64,000 nt of DNA from Ferrovibrio sp046294345 (GCA_046294345.1 JBKBJT010000008.1:46361-110360); one strand, 5' to 3'. Positions 28,631-36,890 are shown, counted from the stretch's first letter. Notes: generated by a model from the letters alone, not told the origin. Made by a program: numbers and translations.

Positions 28631-29458
28631 ATGAGCGGCACCAACAGGCCCAAACTCGGCAAATACGCGCCGCCGGGGCCGCTGCGCCGCGGGCCCGTCA
28701 TCGTGCTGGTCGAACCGCAGCTGGGCGAGAATATCGGCGCTGCCGCCCGCGCCATGCTGAATTGCGGCATTACAGAGCTGCGCCTGGTCAATCCGCGTGA
28801 CGGCTGGCCCAATCCCACCGCCTATGTGCTGGCCAGCAAGGCCGATCCGGTGCTGGATGCGGTGAGTGTGTTCAAGTCGACCGCCGAGGCCGTGGCCGAC
28901 CTGCATCGTGTCTATGCCACCACAGCGCGCCACCGCGACATGATGAAGGAAGTCGTCACGCCGCGGGAAGCCGCGCGGCGCATGCGGGCGGAGGAAGGCG
29001 AGGGCCACCGCGTCGGCATCCTGTTCGGCCGCGAACGCACCGGGCTGGACAACGAGGATGTGGCGCTGGCCCATATCGGCATCACCGTGCCGCTCAACCC
29101 CGGCTTTTCCTCGCTGAACCTGGCCCAGGCTGTTCTGCTGCTCGGGTATGAATGGTTCACCGCCAGCGACGACACGCCGCCCAGCCGCATGGAAACCGTG
29201 CGTGGCGGCTTTGCCACGCAGGAGGAACTGCAGGGTTTGTTCGGACACCTGACATCCGAACTGGATGAATCCGGCTTCTTCCACAACGTGGAGGCCAAGC
29301 GGAGCACCATCCTGCGCAACCTGCGCAGCGTGCTGCAGCGCGTGCCGCTGGCCAGCCAGGAAGTGCACACCTTCCGCGGCATGCTGAAGGCCATCGCACA
29401 GGGCCGGCCCCGTCGCGCGGCCTATTCGCAGCGGCACAGGAAACCGCCAGCCGACTGA
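28631..29458 (+). CDS. SPOUT RNA methyltransferase, TrmJ-like
   Basis: A 275-residue SpoU/TrmH-family protein with the knotted SAM-binding fold: motif 1 VEPQLGENIGAAARAMLNCG, motif 2 ILFGRERTGLDNEDVALAH, motif 3 VPLNPGFSSLNLAQAVLLL. The C-terminal extension and the overall order match TrmJ, which 2'-O-methylates position 32 of tRNAs. A related TrmH/rRNA methyltransferase cannot be excluded. ATG lies 4 nt after cimA. Confidence 0.88.
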   Translation: MSGTNRPKLGKYAPPGPLRRGPVIVLVEPQLGENIGAAARAMLNCGITELRLVNPRDGWPNPTAYVLASKADPVLDAVSVFKSTAEAVADLHRVYATTARHRDMMKEVVTPREAARRMRAEEGEGHRVGILFGRERTGLDNEDVALAHIGITVPLNPGFSSLNLAQAVLLLGYEWFTASDDTPPSRMETVRGGFATQEELQGLFGHLTSELDESGFFHNVEAKRSTILRNLRSVLQRVPLASQEVHTFRGMLKAIAQGRPRRAAYSQRHRKPPAD

Positions 29459-29469
29459 AGGAGGACGCC

Positions 29470-29754
29470 ATGACCCAGGCCATACCGACCCAGCAGGTGG
29501 ATGACGAGCGCGTGCGCGTCACGCGCTGGGATTTCGCTCCCGGCGCGGCCACGGGGTTTCATGTGCATGAATATCCCTATGTGGTGACCTACCTGACCGA
29601 CGCGAAGCTGAAGATCGTCGATCCACAGGGTGCGGAAAGCTTCGTCGAGATGAAGGCCGGCGGCAGCTATTCGCGGCCCAAGGGCGTGGCGCATGACGTG
29701 ATCAATGCGGGAAGCGCACCGATGGCTTTTGTAGAAGTCGAGATCAAGCTCTAA
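29470..29754 (+). CDS. Small single-domain cupin protein
   Basis: A 94-residue beta-barrel protein. HVHEYPYVVTYLTDAKLKI and RPKGVAHDVINAGSAPM carry the cupin motif 1 and motif 2 pattern with possible metal ligands (H-x-H-x, E, and H in VAHD). Family members bind metals or small ligands; catalytic activity is not implied. GGAGG is present before the ATG, 11 nt after the methyltransferase stop, so it is probably the last gene of the nadE unit. Confidence 0.85.
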   Translation: MTQAIPTQQVDDERVRVTRWDFAPGAATGFHVHEYPYVVTYLTDAKLKIVDPQGAESFVEMKAGGSYSRPKGVAHDVINAGSAPMAFVEVEIKL

Positions 29755-29768
29755 GTAGCCAAATAGTC

Positions 29769-29844
29769 GTCATTCCCGCGAAAGCGGGAATCCCATTTTG
29801 CTTGTGCAGAAAAAAATGGGATCCCGGGTCAAGCCCGGGATGAC
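29769..29844. repeat. Composite palindromic intergenic repeat (76 bp)
   Basis: The element begins GTCATTCCCGCG and ends CCCGGGATGAC, so its outer ends GTCAT/ATGAC are inverted. Inside are three hairpins: ATTCCCGC-GAAA-GCGGGAAT (29772-29791), TCCCATTTT with AAAATGGGA (29791-29799 and 29813-29821), and ATCCCGGG with CCCGGGAT (29821-29841). It resembles the dispersed intergenic GTCATTCCCGCGAAAGCGGGAATC-type repeats known from many proteobacteria. It lies between the cupin and the convergent thioesterase gene and could act as a bidirectional terminator. Confidence 0.85.
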
Positions 29845-29860
29845 GCCAAAAAAGCGATCG

Positions 29861-30364
29861 TCACTTCTTCCCCAATCCAATACTCCGCCCGGCCTGTACC
29901 GGTTTCGGCAGCCTGCCATGCCCCTCCATCATGCGCGCGAACAAGGCCTGATGTTCAGCCGGGAAGGGGCAGGAGCGGCGCGTGGCCAGGTCCACATGCA
30001 CCAGCACCTGCTCCGATGTGGCGGCAAGATAGCTTTTTGCCGCGTGCTGCATCTCCATGAAATAATGGATGCGCTTGGCGTCAAACCCCAGAAGCTGGAA
30101 GGTGAAGCGCAGCTCGTCGCCTTCCACCACTTCCTGCAGATAGCAGACATGGGTTTCCAGCACGAAGGTGGAGAGGTTGGTGCGCTGCACGTAGCTCCAG
30201 TCGAGATCGAAGGGCTTGAAGAATTCGTCCAGCGCCTGGTCGAAGATCACGTTGTAATAGCCCACATTCATATGCCCGTTGGCATCGATATGTTCGGGCT
30301 TCACCCGCATCCCGGTCAGTTGCAGGGGTTGCGTGAAATCCAAGGCGGCTTGAGAAGAATTCAT
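29861..30364 (-). CDS. Acyl-CoA thioesterase, 4-hydroxybenzoyl-CoA thioesterase (hotdog) type
   Basis: A 167-residue single hotdog-fold protein. VKPEHIDANGHMNVGYYNVIFDQALDEFF is the 4HBT active-site segment, with Asp in HIDANGHMN. Such enzymes hydrolyse acyl-CoA thioesters; the acyl chain is not predictable. The ATG at 30364 is chosen: AAGGGA lies upstream and the N-terminal sequence (MNSSQAALDF) is sensible, whereas the longer in-frame reading runs antisense through the tam gene. Divergent from tam with about 46 bp between starts. Confidence 0.88.
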   Translation of the reverse strand: MNSSQAALDFTQPLQLTGMRVKPEHIDANGHMNVGYYNVIFDQALDEFFKPFDLDWSYVQRTNLSTFVLETHVCYLQEVVEGDELRFTFQLLGFDAKRIHYFMEMQHAAKSYLAATSEQVLVHVDLATRRSCPFPAEHQALFARMMEGHGRLPKPVQAGRSIGLGKK

Positions 30365-30410
30365 CGTTTTTCCCTTGTCGTTTCCGTTTCTCCCGATAGC
30401 CTTTCCTTCC

Positions 30411-31181
30411 ATGACATGGGACCCGACGCAATACCTGAAATTCGCCGGCGAGCGCTTAAGGCCCGCCGTCGACCTGCTGGCGCGCATCCCGCTGGTGGCG
30501 CCGGCCAGCGTGGTCGATCTGGGCTGCGGGGCCGGCAACCTCAGCCCGCTGATCCAGCAGCGCTGGCCGCAGGCCGCGCTCACCGGCGTCGACTCCTCCG
30601 CCGCCATGCTGGAAAAGGCCCGGCAGGATTATCCCGCCGCGAAATTCGTGTTGGCCGATATCGCCACCTGGCGGCCGGACAGCCCCGTTGACCTGCTCTA
30701 TTCCAACGCCGCCCTGCATTGGCTGCCCGATCACGACAGGCTGATTCCTGGCCTGCTGGATTGCCTGAAGCCCGGTGGCTGGCTCGCCATCCAGATGCCG
30801 CGCAATTTCGGCGCGCCCTCGCATATGTGCATCGTCGATGCCATCGAGCTGGGTCCGTGGCGGGATCGGCTGGAGCCGCATCTGCGCCGCCGCCCGGTGG
30901 CCGAGCCGCAGGCCTACTGGCGCCTGCTGCATGACCGCACGGCCAGCCTGGAAATCTGGGAAACCGAATACATGCAGGTTCTGTCCGGCGCCAATCCGGT
31001 GGCCGAATACACCAAGGGCACCTGGCTGAAGCAGTTCCTCGACCGGCTGGAGGAACCCGAACGCAGCGCCTTCGAGGCCGATTACCGCCAGCGCGTGGCG
31101 GCGGCCTATCCGAAGGAAGAGGACGGCCGCACGCTGTTTCCCTTCCGCCGCCTGTTCATCCTCGCGCAGAAGCCGCTTTAG
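30411..31181 (+). CDS. tam: Trans-aconitate 2-methyltransferase
   Basis: A 256-residue SAM-dependent methyltransferase. It starts MTWDPTQYLKFAGERLRPAVDLLARIP, the standard Tam N-terminus, then VVDLGCGAGNLSPLIQQRWP (SAM motif I), LLYSNAALHWLPDH and IQMPRNFGAPSHM. The enzyme methylates trans-aconitate, an inhibitor of aconitase. The ATG at 30411 is preferred to an upstream in-frame start that adds 12 hydrophobic residues. Confidence 0.93.
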   Translation: MTWDPTQYLKFAGERLRPAVDLLARIPLVAPASVVDLGCGAGNLSPLIQQRWPQAALTGVDSSAAMLEKARQDYPAAKFVLADIATWRPDSPVDLLYSNAALHWLPDHDRLIPGLLDCLKPGGWLAIQMPRNFGAPSHMCIVDAIELGPWRDRLEPHLRRRPVAEPQAYWRLLHDRTASLEIWETEYMQVLSGANPVAEYTKGTWLKQFLDRLEEPERSAFEADYRQRVAAAYPKEEDGRTLFPFRRLFILAQKPL

Positions 31182-31221
31182 GCTTTACCGCTCCGGCCTT
31201 CCGCGCGAAGCTGGTGGCGCC

Positions 31222-31614
31222 ATGATCGCCGCCTTTTCCGTCATCCTGCTCTGCCAGCTTGCCGGCGAGGCGCTGGCGCGTGGTCTTGCCTTGCCGGTGC
31301 CCGGCCCGGTGCTGGGCATGGTGGCGATGCTGGTGCTGCTGGCCCTGCGCGACCGCTTCGCAACCCGCCTGCCGGCCGAACTGACCAATGATCGCCTGCC
31401 GGCCACCGGGCGCGGCATCCTCGCGCATCTTTCGCTGCTGTTCGTTCCGGCCGGCGTGGGCGTGGTGCAGCGGCTGGATGTCTTCGGCGCCTGGGGTCTG
31501 GCGCTGGCTGTCGCGCTGGCGGTGTCTACCGTGCTGGCTTTGCTGGCCACCGTGCTCACCTTCCTCGCGGTCAGCCGCCTGCTGGGTGCGGACGGCGAGG
31601 AGGTGGCGCCATGA
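31222..31614 (+). CDS. lrgA: CidA/LrgA-family holin-like membrane protein
   Basis: A 130-residue inner-membrane protein with four hydrophobic helices. GEALARGLALPVPGPVLGMVAMLVLL and LLFVPAGVGVVQ are family signatures. LrgA/CidA proteins are holin-like and, with LrgB/CidB, act in pyruvate/metabolite export and control of murein hydrolase activity. The stop overlaps the start of the lrgB gene (ATGA), so the pair is translated together. Confidence 0.9.
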   Translation: MIAAFSVILLCQLAGEALARGLALPVPGPVLGMVAMLVLLALRDRFATRLPAELTNDRLPATGRGILAHLSLLFVPAGVGVVQRLDVFGAWGLALAVALAVSTVLALLATVLTFLAVSRLLGADGEEVAP

Positions 31615-32342
31615 CGCAGGCGGCATCCGATTTCGCGCTCTGGGTATATCTCTCGCGCACGCCGCTCCTGTGGCTCACCGTCACGCTGGGCGCCTATGCG
31701 CTGATGGATCGCCTGTCGGCCGCCACCGGCCGGCACCCGCTGGTCAATCCGGTGCTGTTTTCGGTCGTTGCCATCGCCGCGCTGCTGTACCTGACCGGCA
31801 CGCCCTATCAAACCTATTTCGAAGGCGCACAGTTCGTGCATTTCCTGCTGGGTCCGGCCACGGTGGCGCTGGCCTTTCCGCTCTACGAGCACCGCAGGAT
31901 GGTGCTGCGTGCCATGCTGCCGATGCTGGCCGCGCTGGTCGTCGGGTCGGTGGTGGCGCTGGCTTCCGCCGTTCTGGTGGCCCAGGCCTTCGGCGTGCCG
32001 CGCGACGTGCTGGTATCGCTGGCGCCCAAATCGGTGACGGCGGCGGTAGCGATGGGCATTTCCGAAACGCTGGGCGGCGATGCGGCGCTCACCGCCGTGC
32101 TGGTGATGCTGACCGGCATCCTCGGCGCCATGATCGTCACGCCGCTGATGAACGCTTTCAGGATCCGCGACTGGCGCGCCCGCGGTTTCGCGGCCGGACT
32201 GGCTTCGCACGGCATCGGCACGGCACGCGCCTTTCAGGTGCATCCGCTGGCCGGCACCTTCGCCGGCATCGCCATGGGGCTGAACGCCCTGCTCACCGCG
32301 ATCCTGGTGCCGGCCCTGCTGTCGCTGCTGCTGCCGCGCTGA
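31611..32342 (+). CDS. lrgB: LrgB-family membrane protein
   Basis: A 243-residue multi-spanning membrane protein. It has LAFPLYEHRRMVLRAMLPML, LAPKSVTAAVAMGISETLGG and ASHGIGTARAFQVHPLAGTFAGIAMGLNALLTA, the LrgB signature. It partners LrgA, whose gene overlaps it by 4 nt. The gene is convergent with the AbrB-family gene (7-nt gap). Confidence 0.93.
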   Translation: MTQAASDFALWVYLSRTPLLWLTVTLGAYALMDRLSAATGRHPLVNPVLFSVVAIAALLYLTGTPYQTYFEGAQFVHFLLGPATVALAFPLYEHRRMVLRAMLPMLAALVVGSVVALASAVLVAQAFGVPRDVLVSLAPKSVTAAVAMGISETLGGDAALTAVLVMLTGILGAMIVTPLMNAFRIRDWRARGFAAGLASHGIGTARAFQVHPLAGTFAGIAMGLNALLTAILVPALLSLLLPR

Positions 32343-32349
32343 AGCAGGA

Positions 32350-33411
32350 TCAGGAACCGCGTTTCAGTCCCAGCAGGCGGAATGCCATCGGCGCGGCGAT
32401 CACCACCACGGCGATGCGGAAGACATGCATCGACGACACGATGGCCACCTCGACGCCGAGCCCCAGCGCTACCAGGCTCATTTCCGCCATGCCGCCGGGC
32501 GACAGCACGAGGATCAGCGCCTCGCGGTTGATGCCGACACGCTCGGCGAAACCAACGGTGAGGCCCAGCGCCAGCGCGAGCATGATGAATGTGGCGAACG
32601 CGGCCCAGGCGGCGATGCGGCCCACCTCGCGCAAAGGCGTGCCGACAAAGCGGCAGCCGAGCGCAGCGCCCATCACCACCTGCGCGGCAGCCACGAGTTC
32701 TGGCGGCGGCGATGCGCTGGACCAGCCGAGCAGGTGCACGATGGCCGAAACCAGCATCGGGCCGACCAGAACGGCGGCGGGAATGCGCAGCAGCCTGGCC
32801 AGGAACCAGCCGGCCGCGCCGCAGGCGATCAGCAGCGCGCCTTCCAATGGCAGCATCTGCCACAGATGGGCGCCCTGGGCCATCGGCGGCACGTCCAGCC
32901 GCTCGATGAAGCGGAAATAGACCGGCACGGTCATCACCACCAGGAAGATGCGCAAAGCATGGGTCAGGATGATGCTGCGGCCGTCGCCGCCGTAATGTTC
33001 GCCCACCAGGGTCATTTCCTGCAGGCCGCCTGGCGTGGCCGAGAAATAGCTGGTCACTGGGTCGAGGCCGGCGAAACGGCGAAAGATCACGTAACACAGT
33101 GCGGTGGCCACCGGCACATAGACCAGCATCAGCGCGACAAGACCGAGCCATTCGCGCGCGCGCTCGATCATGTCTGGCTTGAAGGCGCTGCCCAGCATCA
33201 CGCCGATCACCACGATCATGGCGGCGCGCAGATGGGGGTGCACGCGCAGCGGCAGGCGGCGGTTCAGCCCGGCCAGCACGGCGATGCCCACGAACACCAT
33301 GCTGCCCAGCATCCAGGCCAGCGGCATGCGTAAGTAAAGGAAGACCGCGCCGCCCACGGCGCCGATCAGCAGCGCCGGCAGATAGGAGGCGAAGCCGCGC
33401 GCCGCGCTCAC
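32350..33411 (-). CDS. AbrB-family membrane protein (putative ammonia monooxygenase-like transporter)
   Basis: A 353-residue membrane protein with two halves of about five helices, each with a family signature: SYFSATPGGLQEMTLVG and ILVLSPGGMAEMSLVALGLG. The family (PF05145, AidB/AbrB regulator-like; unrelated to the Bacillus regulator) is often mislabelled ammonia monooxygenase; transport is the likely role. The GTG at 33411 shares bases with the stop of the upstream desuccinylase-like gene (GTGA), so coupling is likely; the longer frame would overlap it by 79 bp. Confidence 0.88.
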   Translation of the reverse strand: MSAARGFASYLPALLIGAVGGAVFLYLRMPLAWMLGSMVFVGIAVLAGLNRRLPLRVHPHLRAAMIVVIGVMLGSAFKPDMIERAREWLGLVALMLVYVPVATALCYVIFRRFAGLDPVTSYFSATPGGLQEMTLVGEHYGGDGRSIILTHALRIFLVVMTVPVYFRFIERLDVPPMAQGAHLWQMLPLEGALLIACGAAGWFLARLLRIPAAVLVGPMLVSAIVHLLGWSSASPPPELVAAAQVVMGAALGCRFVGTPLREVGRIAAWAAFATFIMLALALGLTVGFAERVGINREALILVLSPGGMAEMSLVALGLGVEVAIVSSMHVFRIAVVVIAAPMAFRLLGLKRGS

Positions 33412-34364
33412 GCCGCGATATAGCGGCCCAGACGCACGGCGGTCTGGCCGGGTTTGAGTCGTTTGGTCGGCATGATCAGCACACAATCGTCATAGGGCGT
33501 GCGGATCGGCTTGGCGCCGTCATGGGCGATCACGGTGCCGGAAGCCGGAATCGTTTCCAGGCCGGTATAGGCCTGCTCGAAGCGGAAGCTGTCGCTTTCG
33601 ATGGTGACGGCATCGGTCACCTCGACGAAACGCTGCGGCGCCGGCGCACCCTGCACGCCATGGCGCGCCAGGAAAGCAGCGTCGGCCATGCCGGTATGGT
33701 GCAGGAAACGCAGCATGGTCTCGACGGCCACGTCGCGGCTCGACTGTTCCCAATGCTGGCCGCATTCCACCAACAGGGCATTCTTCTCGCTGGCCGCATC
33801 GCCAAAGCCGCCATAGTCGCGCATGCGCAGCCCGGCCTTGTGGCCCTGATCGGCCACCACGGTTGCGGGTACGCCTACCTCGGCGGCGAAACGTCGGCCC
33901 TTGGCCAACGGACCCGACAGCATCAGCGGCGGCGAGGGCTGCTGCATAGAATGCAGGTCGAGCAGCAGGTCGACCTCGGCGATCAGCGGTTCGATCTCGC
34001 GCGCGCGGTCGAGTTCGATGGAGCGGCGCGGGCCGTCCAGCGCATCCGCGCCCCAGACGCGGTTCATGTCCTCGTCGACGAAGCGCGAGGCAGTCGGCTC
34101 GTTTGGATCGAAGCGCAGATAGGCGGCGACGTTGCAGAAGATCAGGGTCAGGCGGCCGCGCGCGGGGCGGAATTTTTCTCGCAGCAGCAGGTCCAGCGCA
34201 TGGGCGCCGCAGACCTCGTTGCCATGCACCAGCGCGGTGATCGCCGCATGCGGGCCGGGCAGGCCGGAATCGAAGCTGTGGGCATAGGGAATGCCGGTAT
34301 TGCCTTCGCGGTGATGAGAGATCGGGATCGGCAGCAGGGGATTGGGCGGGAGAAGGGCGGGCAT
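33408..34364 (-). CDS. Succinylglutamate desuccinylase/aspartoacylase family protein
   Basis: A 318-residue zinc carboxypeptidase-like (M14) hydrolase. ITALVHGNEVCGAHALDLLL supplies the HxxE zinc motif, DLLLDLHSMQQ the third ligand, and FVDEDMNRVWG the substrate-binding Asn-Arg pair of AstE/aspartoacylase proteins. Substrate would be an N-acyl amino acid but cannot be named. It is first in a two-gene unit with the AbrB-family transporter, suggesting transport of its substrate or product. Confidence 0.88.
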   Translation of the reverse strand: MPALLPPNPLLPIPISHHREGNTGIPYAHSFDSGLPGPHAAITALVHGNEVCGAHALDLLLREKFRPARGRLTLIFCNVAAYLRFDPNEPTASRFVDEDMNRVWGADALDGPRRSIELDRAREIEPLIAEVDLLLDLHSMQQPSPPLMLSGPLAKGRRFAAEVGVPATVVADQGHKAGLRMRDYGGFGDAASEKNALLVECGQHWEQSSRDVAVETMLRFLHHTGMADAAFLARHGVQGAPAPQRFVEVTDAVTIESDSFRFEQAYTGLETIPASGTVIAHDGAKPIRTPYDDCVLIMPTKRLKPGQTAVRLGRYIAA

Positions 34365-34497
34365 CGGACCGGGCTTATGGGGAATCGAAACTGTCTGTGG
34401 ATGACCGTTATAGCCTCATATCGGCGCCGCGGCCCAGCGGCCAACGCGGGTTGAATGCCGGGTTGAGGAAAATTCACCGCCGGTCTAGCCTGTCGCC

Positions 34498-34731
34498 ATG
34501 TCGTCGATCAGCTTTTCCAGCGGCACCGCCATCGCCCTCGATGGCCTGCGCCAGGCCGAACAGGCCATGCAGCTTGCGCTTAAGGCCGTGGGCAGCGGCA
34601 GCCTCGATCCGGATGTGATGGCCCAGGCGGCCACGATCCTGCAGGGCGCCCAGGGCCAGCAGGGTGCCAACGCCGTCGCCCTGCGTGCCAGCCTGGCGCA
34701 GCAGAGCTATTTTATCGACATCCTCGCCTGA
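34498..34731 (+). CDS. Small YjfB-like protein, putative motility-associated
   Basis: A 77-residue acidic, Ala/Gln-rich helical protein (MSSISFSSGTAIALDGLRQA, then QAMQLALKAVGSGSLDPDVM) resembling YjfB-family small proteins, some of which are annotated as motility proteins. The similarity is judged by eye. Its TGA stop abuts the TCA stop of the convergent GNAT gene, which supports both ends. No strong ribosome binding site. Confidence 0.55.
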   Translation: MSSISFSSGTAIALDGLRQAEQAMQLALKAVGSGSLDPDVMAQAATILQGAQGQQGANAVALRASLAQQSYFIDILA

Positions 34732-35250
34732 TCAGGAGCTGACGGGGCGCCGCATCGCCACGCGGTTGGCCATGTCCAGGCCAGCGGCGCGCTGGCGTTC
34801 GATCACCATCCGCAGGTCCGGTCCGATTCCGGCAGCCGTCATGGGCACGAAGCCCAGCCGGGCGTAATAGGGTGCATTCCACGGCACATGGCGGAAGGTG
34901 GTGAGGGTTAGGGCGCGCAGATGCCGCTGCCGCGCCATGGCATCCGCCGCCTCGAACAGCCGCACCGCCAGCCGATGCCCGGCATGGTCGGGATGGACAT
35001 CCAGCTCCTGCACATAGAGGCAGGCATCGAGTTCGGCGGCGAGCAGGAAACCGACCGGGCGATCATTGTTGCCCACGGCCACTGCCAGCATGCCCTCGGC
35101 TGCCGCCGCGCGGAATTCCTCGGCTGCCGTTGGTTCGCCGGTTGCCAGGGCGGGATAGCCCACAGCGCTGAAGGCCTGGGCGGCAGCGCGTTCGATCTCG
35201 CGCAACAGCCCGGCTTCATCGGGGCGGGCGGAGCGGATGGCGTAGGTCAT
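34732..35250 (-). CDS. GNAT-family N-acetyltransferase
   Basis: A 172-residue protein beginning MTYAIRSARPDEAGLLREIE, with the GNAT acetyl-CoA motif region YVQELDVHPDHAGHRLAVRL and the C-terminal WNAPYYARLGFVPM. The acceptor is unknown. It is about 80 bp downstream of nrdB on the same strand, with a hairpin between them, so it is probably separately transcribed. Confidence 0.9.
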   Translation of the reverse strand: MTYAIRSARPDEAGLLREIERAAAQAFSAVGYPALATGEPTAAEEFRAAAAEGMLAVAVGNNDRPVGFLLAAELDACLYVQELDVHPDHAGHRLAVRLFEAADAMARQRHLRALTLTTFRHVPWNAPYYARLGFVPMTAAGIGPDLRMVIERQRAAGLDMANRVAMRRPVSS

Positions 35251-35269
35251 TGGGGCATCATGAATGCAA

Positions 35270-35306
35270 ATGGCCGGGCCTGAAATTTCCTTCCAGACCC
35301 GGCCAT
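35270..35306 (-). terminator. Hairpin terminator downstream of nrdB
   Basis: ATGGCCGGGCCTG (35270-35282) pairs with CAGACCCGGCCAT (35294-35306), 12 of 13 bp, loop 11 nt. On the minus strand it is followed by TTTGCATT, a weak T-tract. It lies between nrdB and the GNAT gene. Confidence 0.6.
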
Positions 35307-35328
35307 CGCATATCGGGATGCGTATTGC

Positions 35329-36288
35329 TTACGCGAAGGCGTCTTCCCAGTTGCCCTGGGTCGAGGCCTTGGAATATTCCGTGGCGCGGTTTTCGAAGAA
35401 ATTGGTGTGCTCCACACCGTTCAGGATCGCGTCCAGCCAGGGCAGCGGGTTCTTCTCGATGCGATACATCGGCTGCAGTTTGAGCTGCAGCAGGCGGCGA
35501 TCGGCGGTCCAGCGAACATAGTCCTTCACTTCCTGCGCGGTCAGGCCCTGCACGCCGTCGATGGCAAACGCCAGGTCGATGAAGGCGTCTTCATGCTCTA
35601 CGATGGTCGAGCAGGCGACATACAGGTCGCGCTGGAACTGTTCGGTCCAGACTTCCGGGTTCTCTTCCAGGAAGGTATGGAACAGCTTGATGATCGAGTT
35701 GGTGTGCAGTGTCTCGTCGCGCACGCTCCACGAGACGATCTGGCCCATGCCCTTCATCTTGTTCCAGCGCGGGAAGTTCATCAGGATGGCGAAGCTGGCG
35801 AACAGCTGCAGGCCTTCGGTGAAGGCGCCGAACACGGCCAGCGTCTTGGCGATGTCTTCCTTGGTATCCACGCCGAACTGCTGCATGTAGTCGTACTTGT
35901 CCTTCATCTCCTTGTAGCGGAGGAAGGCCGAATATTCCTCTTCCGGCATGCCGATGGTGTCGAGCAGGTGGCTGTAGGCGGCGATGTGAACGGTCTCGAT
36001 ATTCGAGAAGGCCGACAGCATCATCTGAACTTCCGTGGGCTTGAACACCCGCGAATAGTTCTTCATGTAGCAGTTGTTCACTTCCACGTCGGCCTGGGTG
36101 AAGAAGCGGAAAATCTGCGTCAGCAGGTTCTTTTCGCCGGGCGTCAGCTTCTTCTGCCAGTCCTTTACGTCGTCGGCCAGCGGCACTTCCTCGGGCAGCC
36201 AATGCAGGCGCTGCTGGGTCATCCAGGCCTCATAGGCCCACGGATACTTGAAGGGCTTGTAGACCGGCTTGGCATCCAGAAGCGACAT
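35329..36288 (-). CDS. nrdB: Class I ribonucleotide reductase small subunit
   Basis: Houses the metal/tyrosyl radical cofactor for deoxyribonucleotide synthesis. The 319-residue protein has the carboxylate-histidine ligands Asp67, Glu98 and His101, the radical Tyr at 105 (ETVHIAAYSHLL), a further Glu in GAFTEGLQLFASFA and the RDETLH motif. No ATP-cone is attached. The ATG at 36288 (MSLLDAKPVYKPF) is preceded by GGGGGA; in-frame starts 12-48 bp upstream are less suitable. Its partner nrdA is on the same strand but about 6.9 kb away. Upstream are possible NrdR-like and DnaA-box-like sequences. Confidence 0.95.
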   Translation of the reverse strand: MSLLDAKPVYKPFKYPWAYEAWMTQQRLHWLPEEVPLADDVKDWQKKLTPGEKNLLTQIFRFFTQADVEVNNCYMKNYSRVFKPTEVQMMLSAFSNIETVHIAAYSHLLDTIGMPEEEYSAFLRYKEMKDKYDYMQQFGVDTKEDIAKTLAVFGAFTEGLQLFASFAILMNFPRWNKMKGMGQIVSWSVRDETLHTNSIIKLFHTFLEENPEVWTEQFQRDLYVACSTIVEHEDAFIDLAFAIDGVQGLTAQEVKDYVRWTADRRLLQLKLQPMYRIEKNPLPWLDAILNGVEHTNFFENRATEYSKASTQGNWEDAFA

Positions 36289-36327
36289 CGAATCCCCCAT
36301 CACGACAACGAACAGCGACCGAGAATA

Positions 36328-36376
36328 TTGCAACATCTTGTGGTCGGGACAAGGGGTTTATCCCTATATGTTGCGG
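36328..36376 (-). promoter_or_regulatory. Possible paired NrdR boxes upstream of nrdB
   Basis: Two 16-bp sites, 36328-36343 (10 of 16 matches to the NrdR consensus acaCwAtATaTwGtgt by my count) and 36361-36376 (11 of 16), start 33 bp apart. Real NrdR box pairs are about three helical turns apart. Each match is moderate; the pairing and position are the main argument. Confidence 0.35.
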
Positions 36377-36393
36377 CTGAGCGATGTGCGGGC

Positions 36394-36431
36394 TGTGGAT
36401 ATCCGCCTGTTTGCGGCGGGCCTGTGGATTA
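36394..36431. promoter_or_regulatory. Two DnaA-box-like sequences between ohrR and nrdB
   Basis: TGTGGATAT (36394-36402) and TGTGGATTA (36423-36431), each one base off the TGTGGATAA form of the DnaA box. They sit 105-145 bp upstream of the nrdB start, the second touching the ohrR stop. Confidence 0.35.
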
Positions 36432-36890
36432 TTTGCCGGCGCTGGCCTGCAGCCCGGCGGCCAGGCCGCGCAGCTCGGTGCGCAGGCGGGCCAGGTCCTG
36501 CAGGCTGAGCGGCAGCAGGCAGGCCATTTCCCGCTGGGCGGCGGCCACGGCGGACTCGAGTTTGCGGCCCTGCTCGGTCAGGACGATGGTGACCTGGCGT
36601 TCGTCCTGCGCGGCGCGGTTGCGGGTGATCAGGCCGGCCTGTTCCATGCGCTTGAGCATGGGGGTGAGCGTGCCGGAATCGAGATGCAGGCGTTCGCCCA
36701 GGCTTTTTACCGTATGCGGCCCGGCCTCTGCCCGCTGCTGTTCCCACAGCAGCAGCATGGTCAGGTATTGCGGATAGGTCAGGCCCAGCGGCTCCAGCCG
36801 GTCGCGATAGAGCCGCGTCATCGCATTCGACGCGGCATACAGCGCGAAACAAAGCTGGTGGTCGAGCTTGATCGATTCGTCGGCGGACAT
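36429..36890 (-). CDS. ohrR: MarR-family organic-peroxide-sensing repressor OhrR
   Basis: A 153-residue winged-helix repressor. The N-terminal LDHQLCFALYAASNAMTRLYRDRLEPLGLTYPQYL pattern is the OhrR signature, with the peroxide-reactive cysteine at about residue 14 and conserved tyrosines. The wing region SGTLTPMLKRMEQAGLITR is standard. It normally represses ohr and is released when the Cys is oxidised. The ATG at 36890 is taken; an upstream TTG lies within a hairpin. It follows ohr on the same strand by 78 nt. Confidence 0.92.
   Translation of the reverse strand: MSADESIKLDHQLCFALYAASNAMTRLYRDRLEPLGLTYPQYLTMLLLWEQQRAEAGPHTVKSLGERLHLDSGTLTPMLKRMEQAGLITRNRAAQDERQVTIVLTEQGRKLESAVAAAQREMACLLPLSLQDLARLRTELRGLAAGLQASAGK

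Noticed and set aside
31388..32920. 510-residue plus-strand frame through lrgA/lrgB and the AbrB-family gene
   Set aside because: Overlaps three recognisable membrane-protein genes and has an arginine-rich shadow composition.
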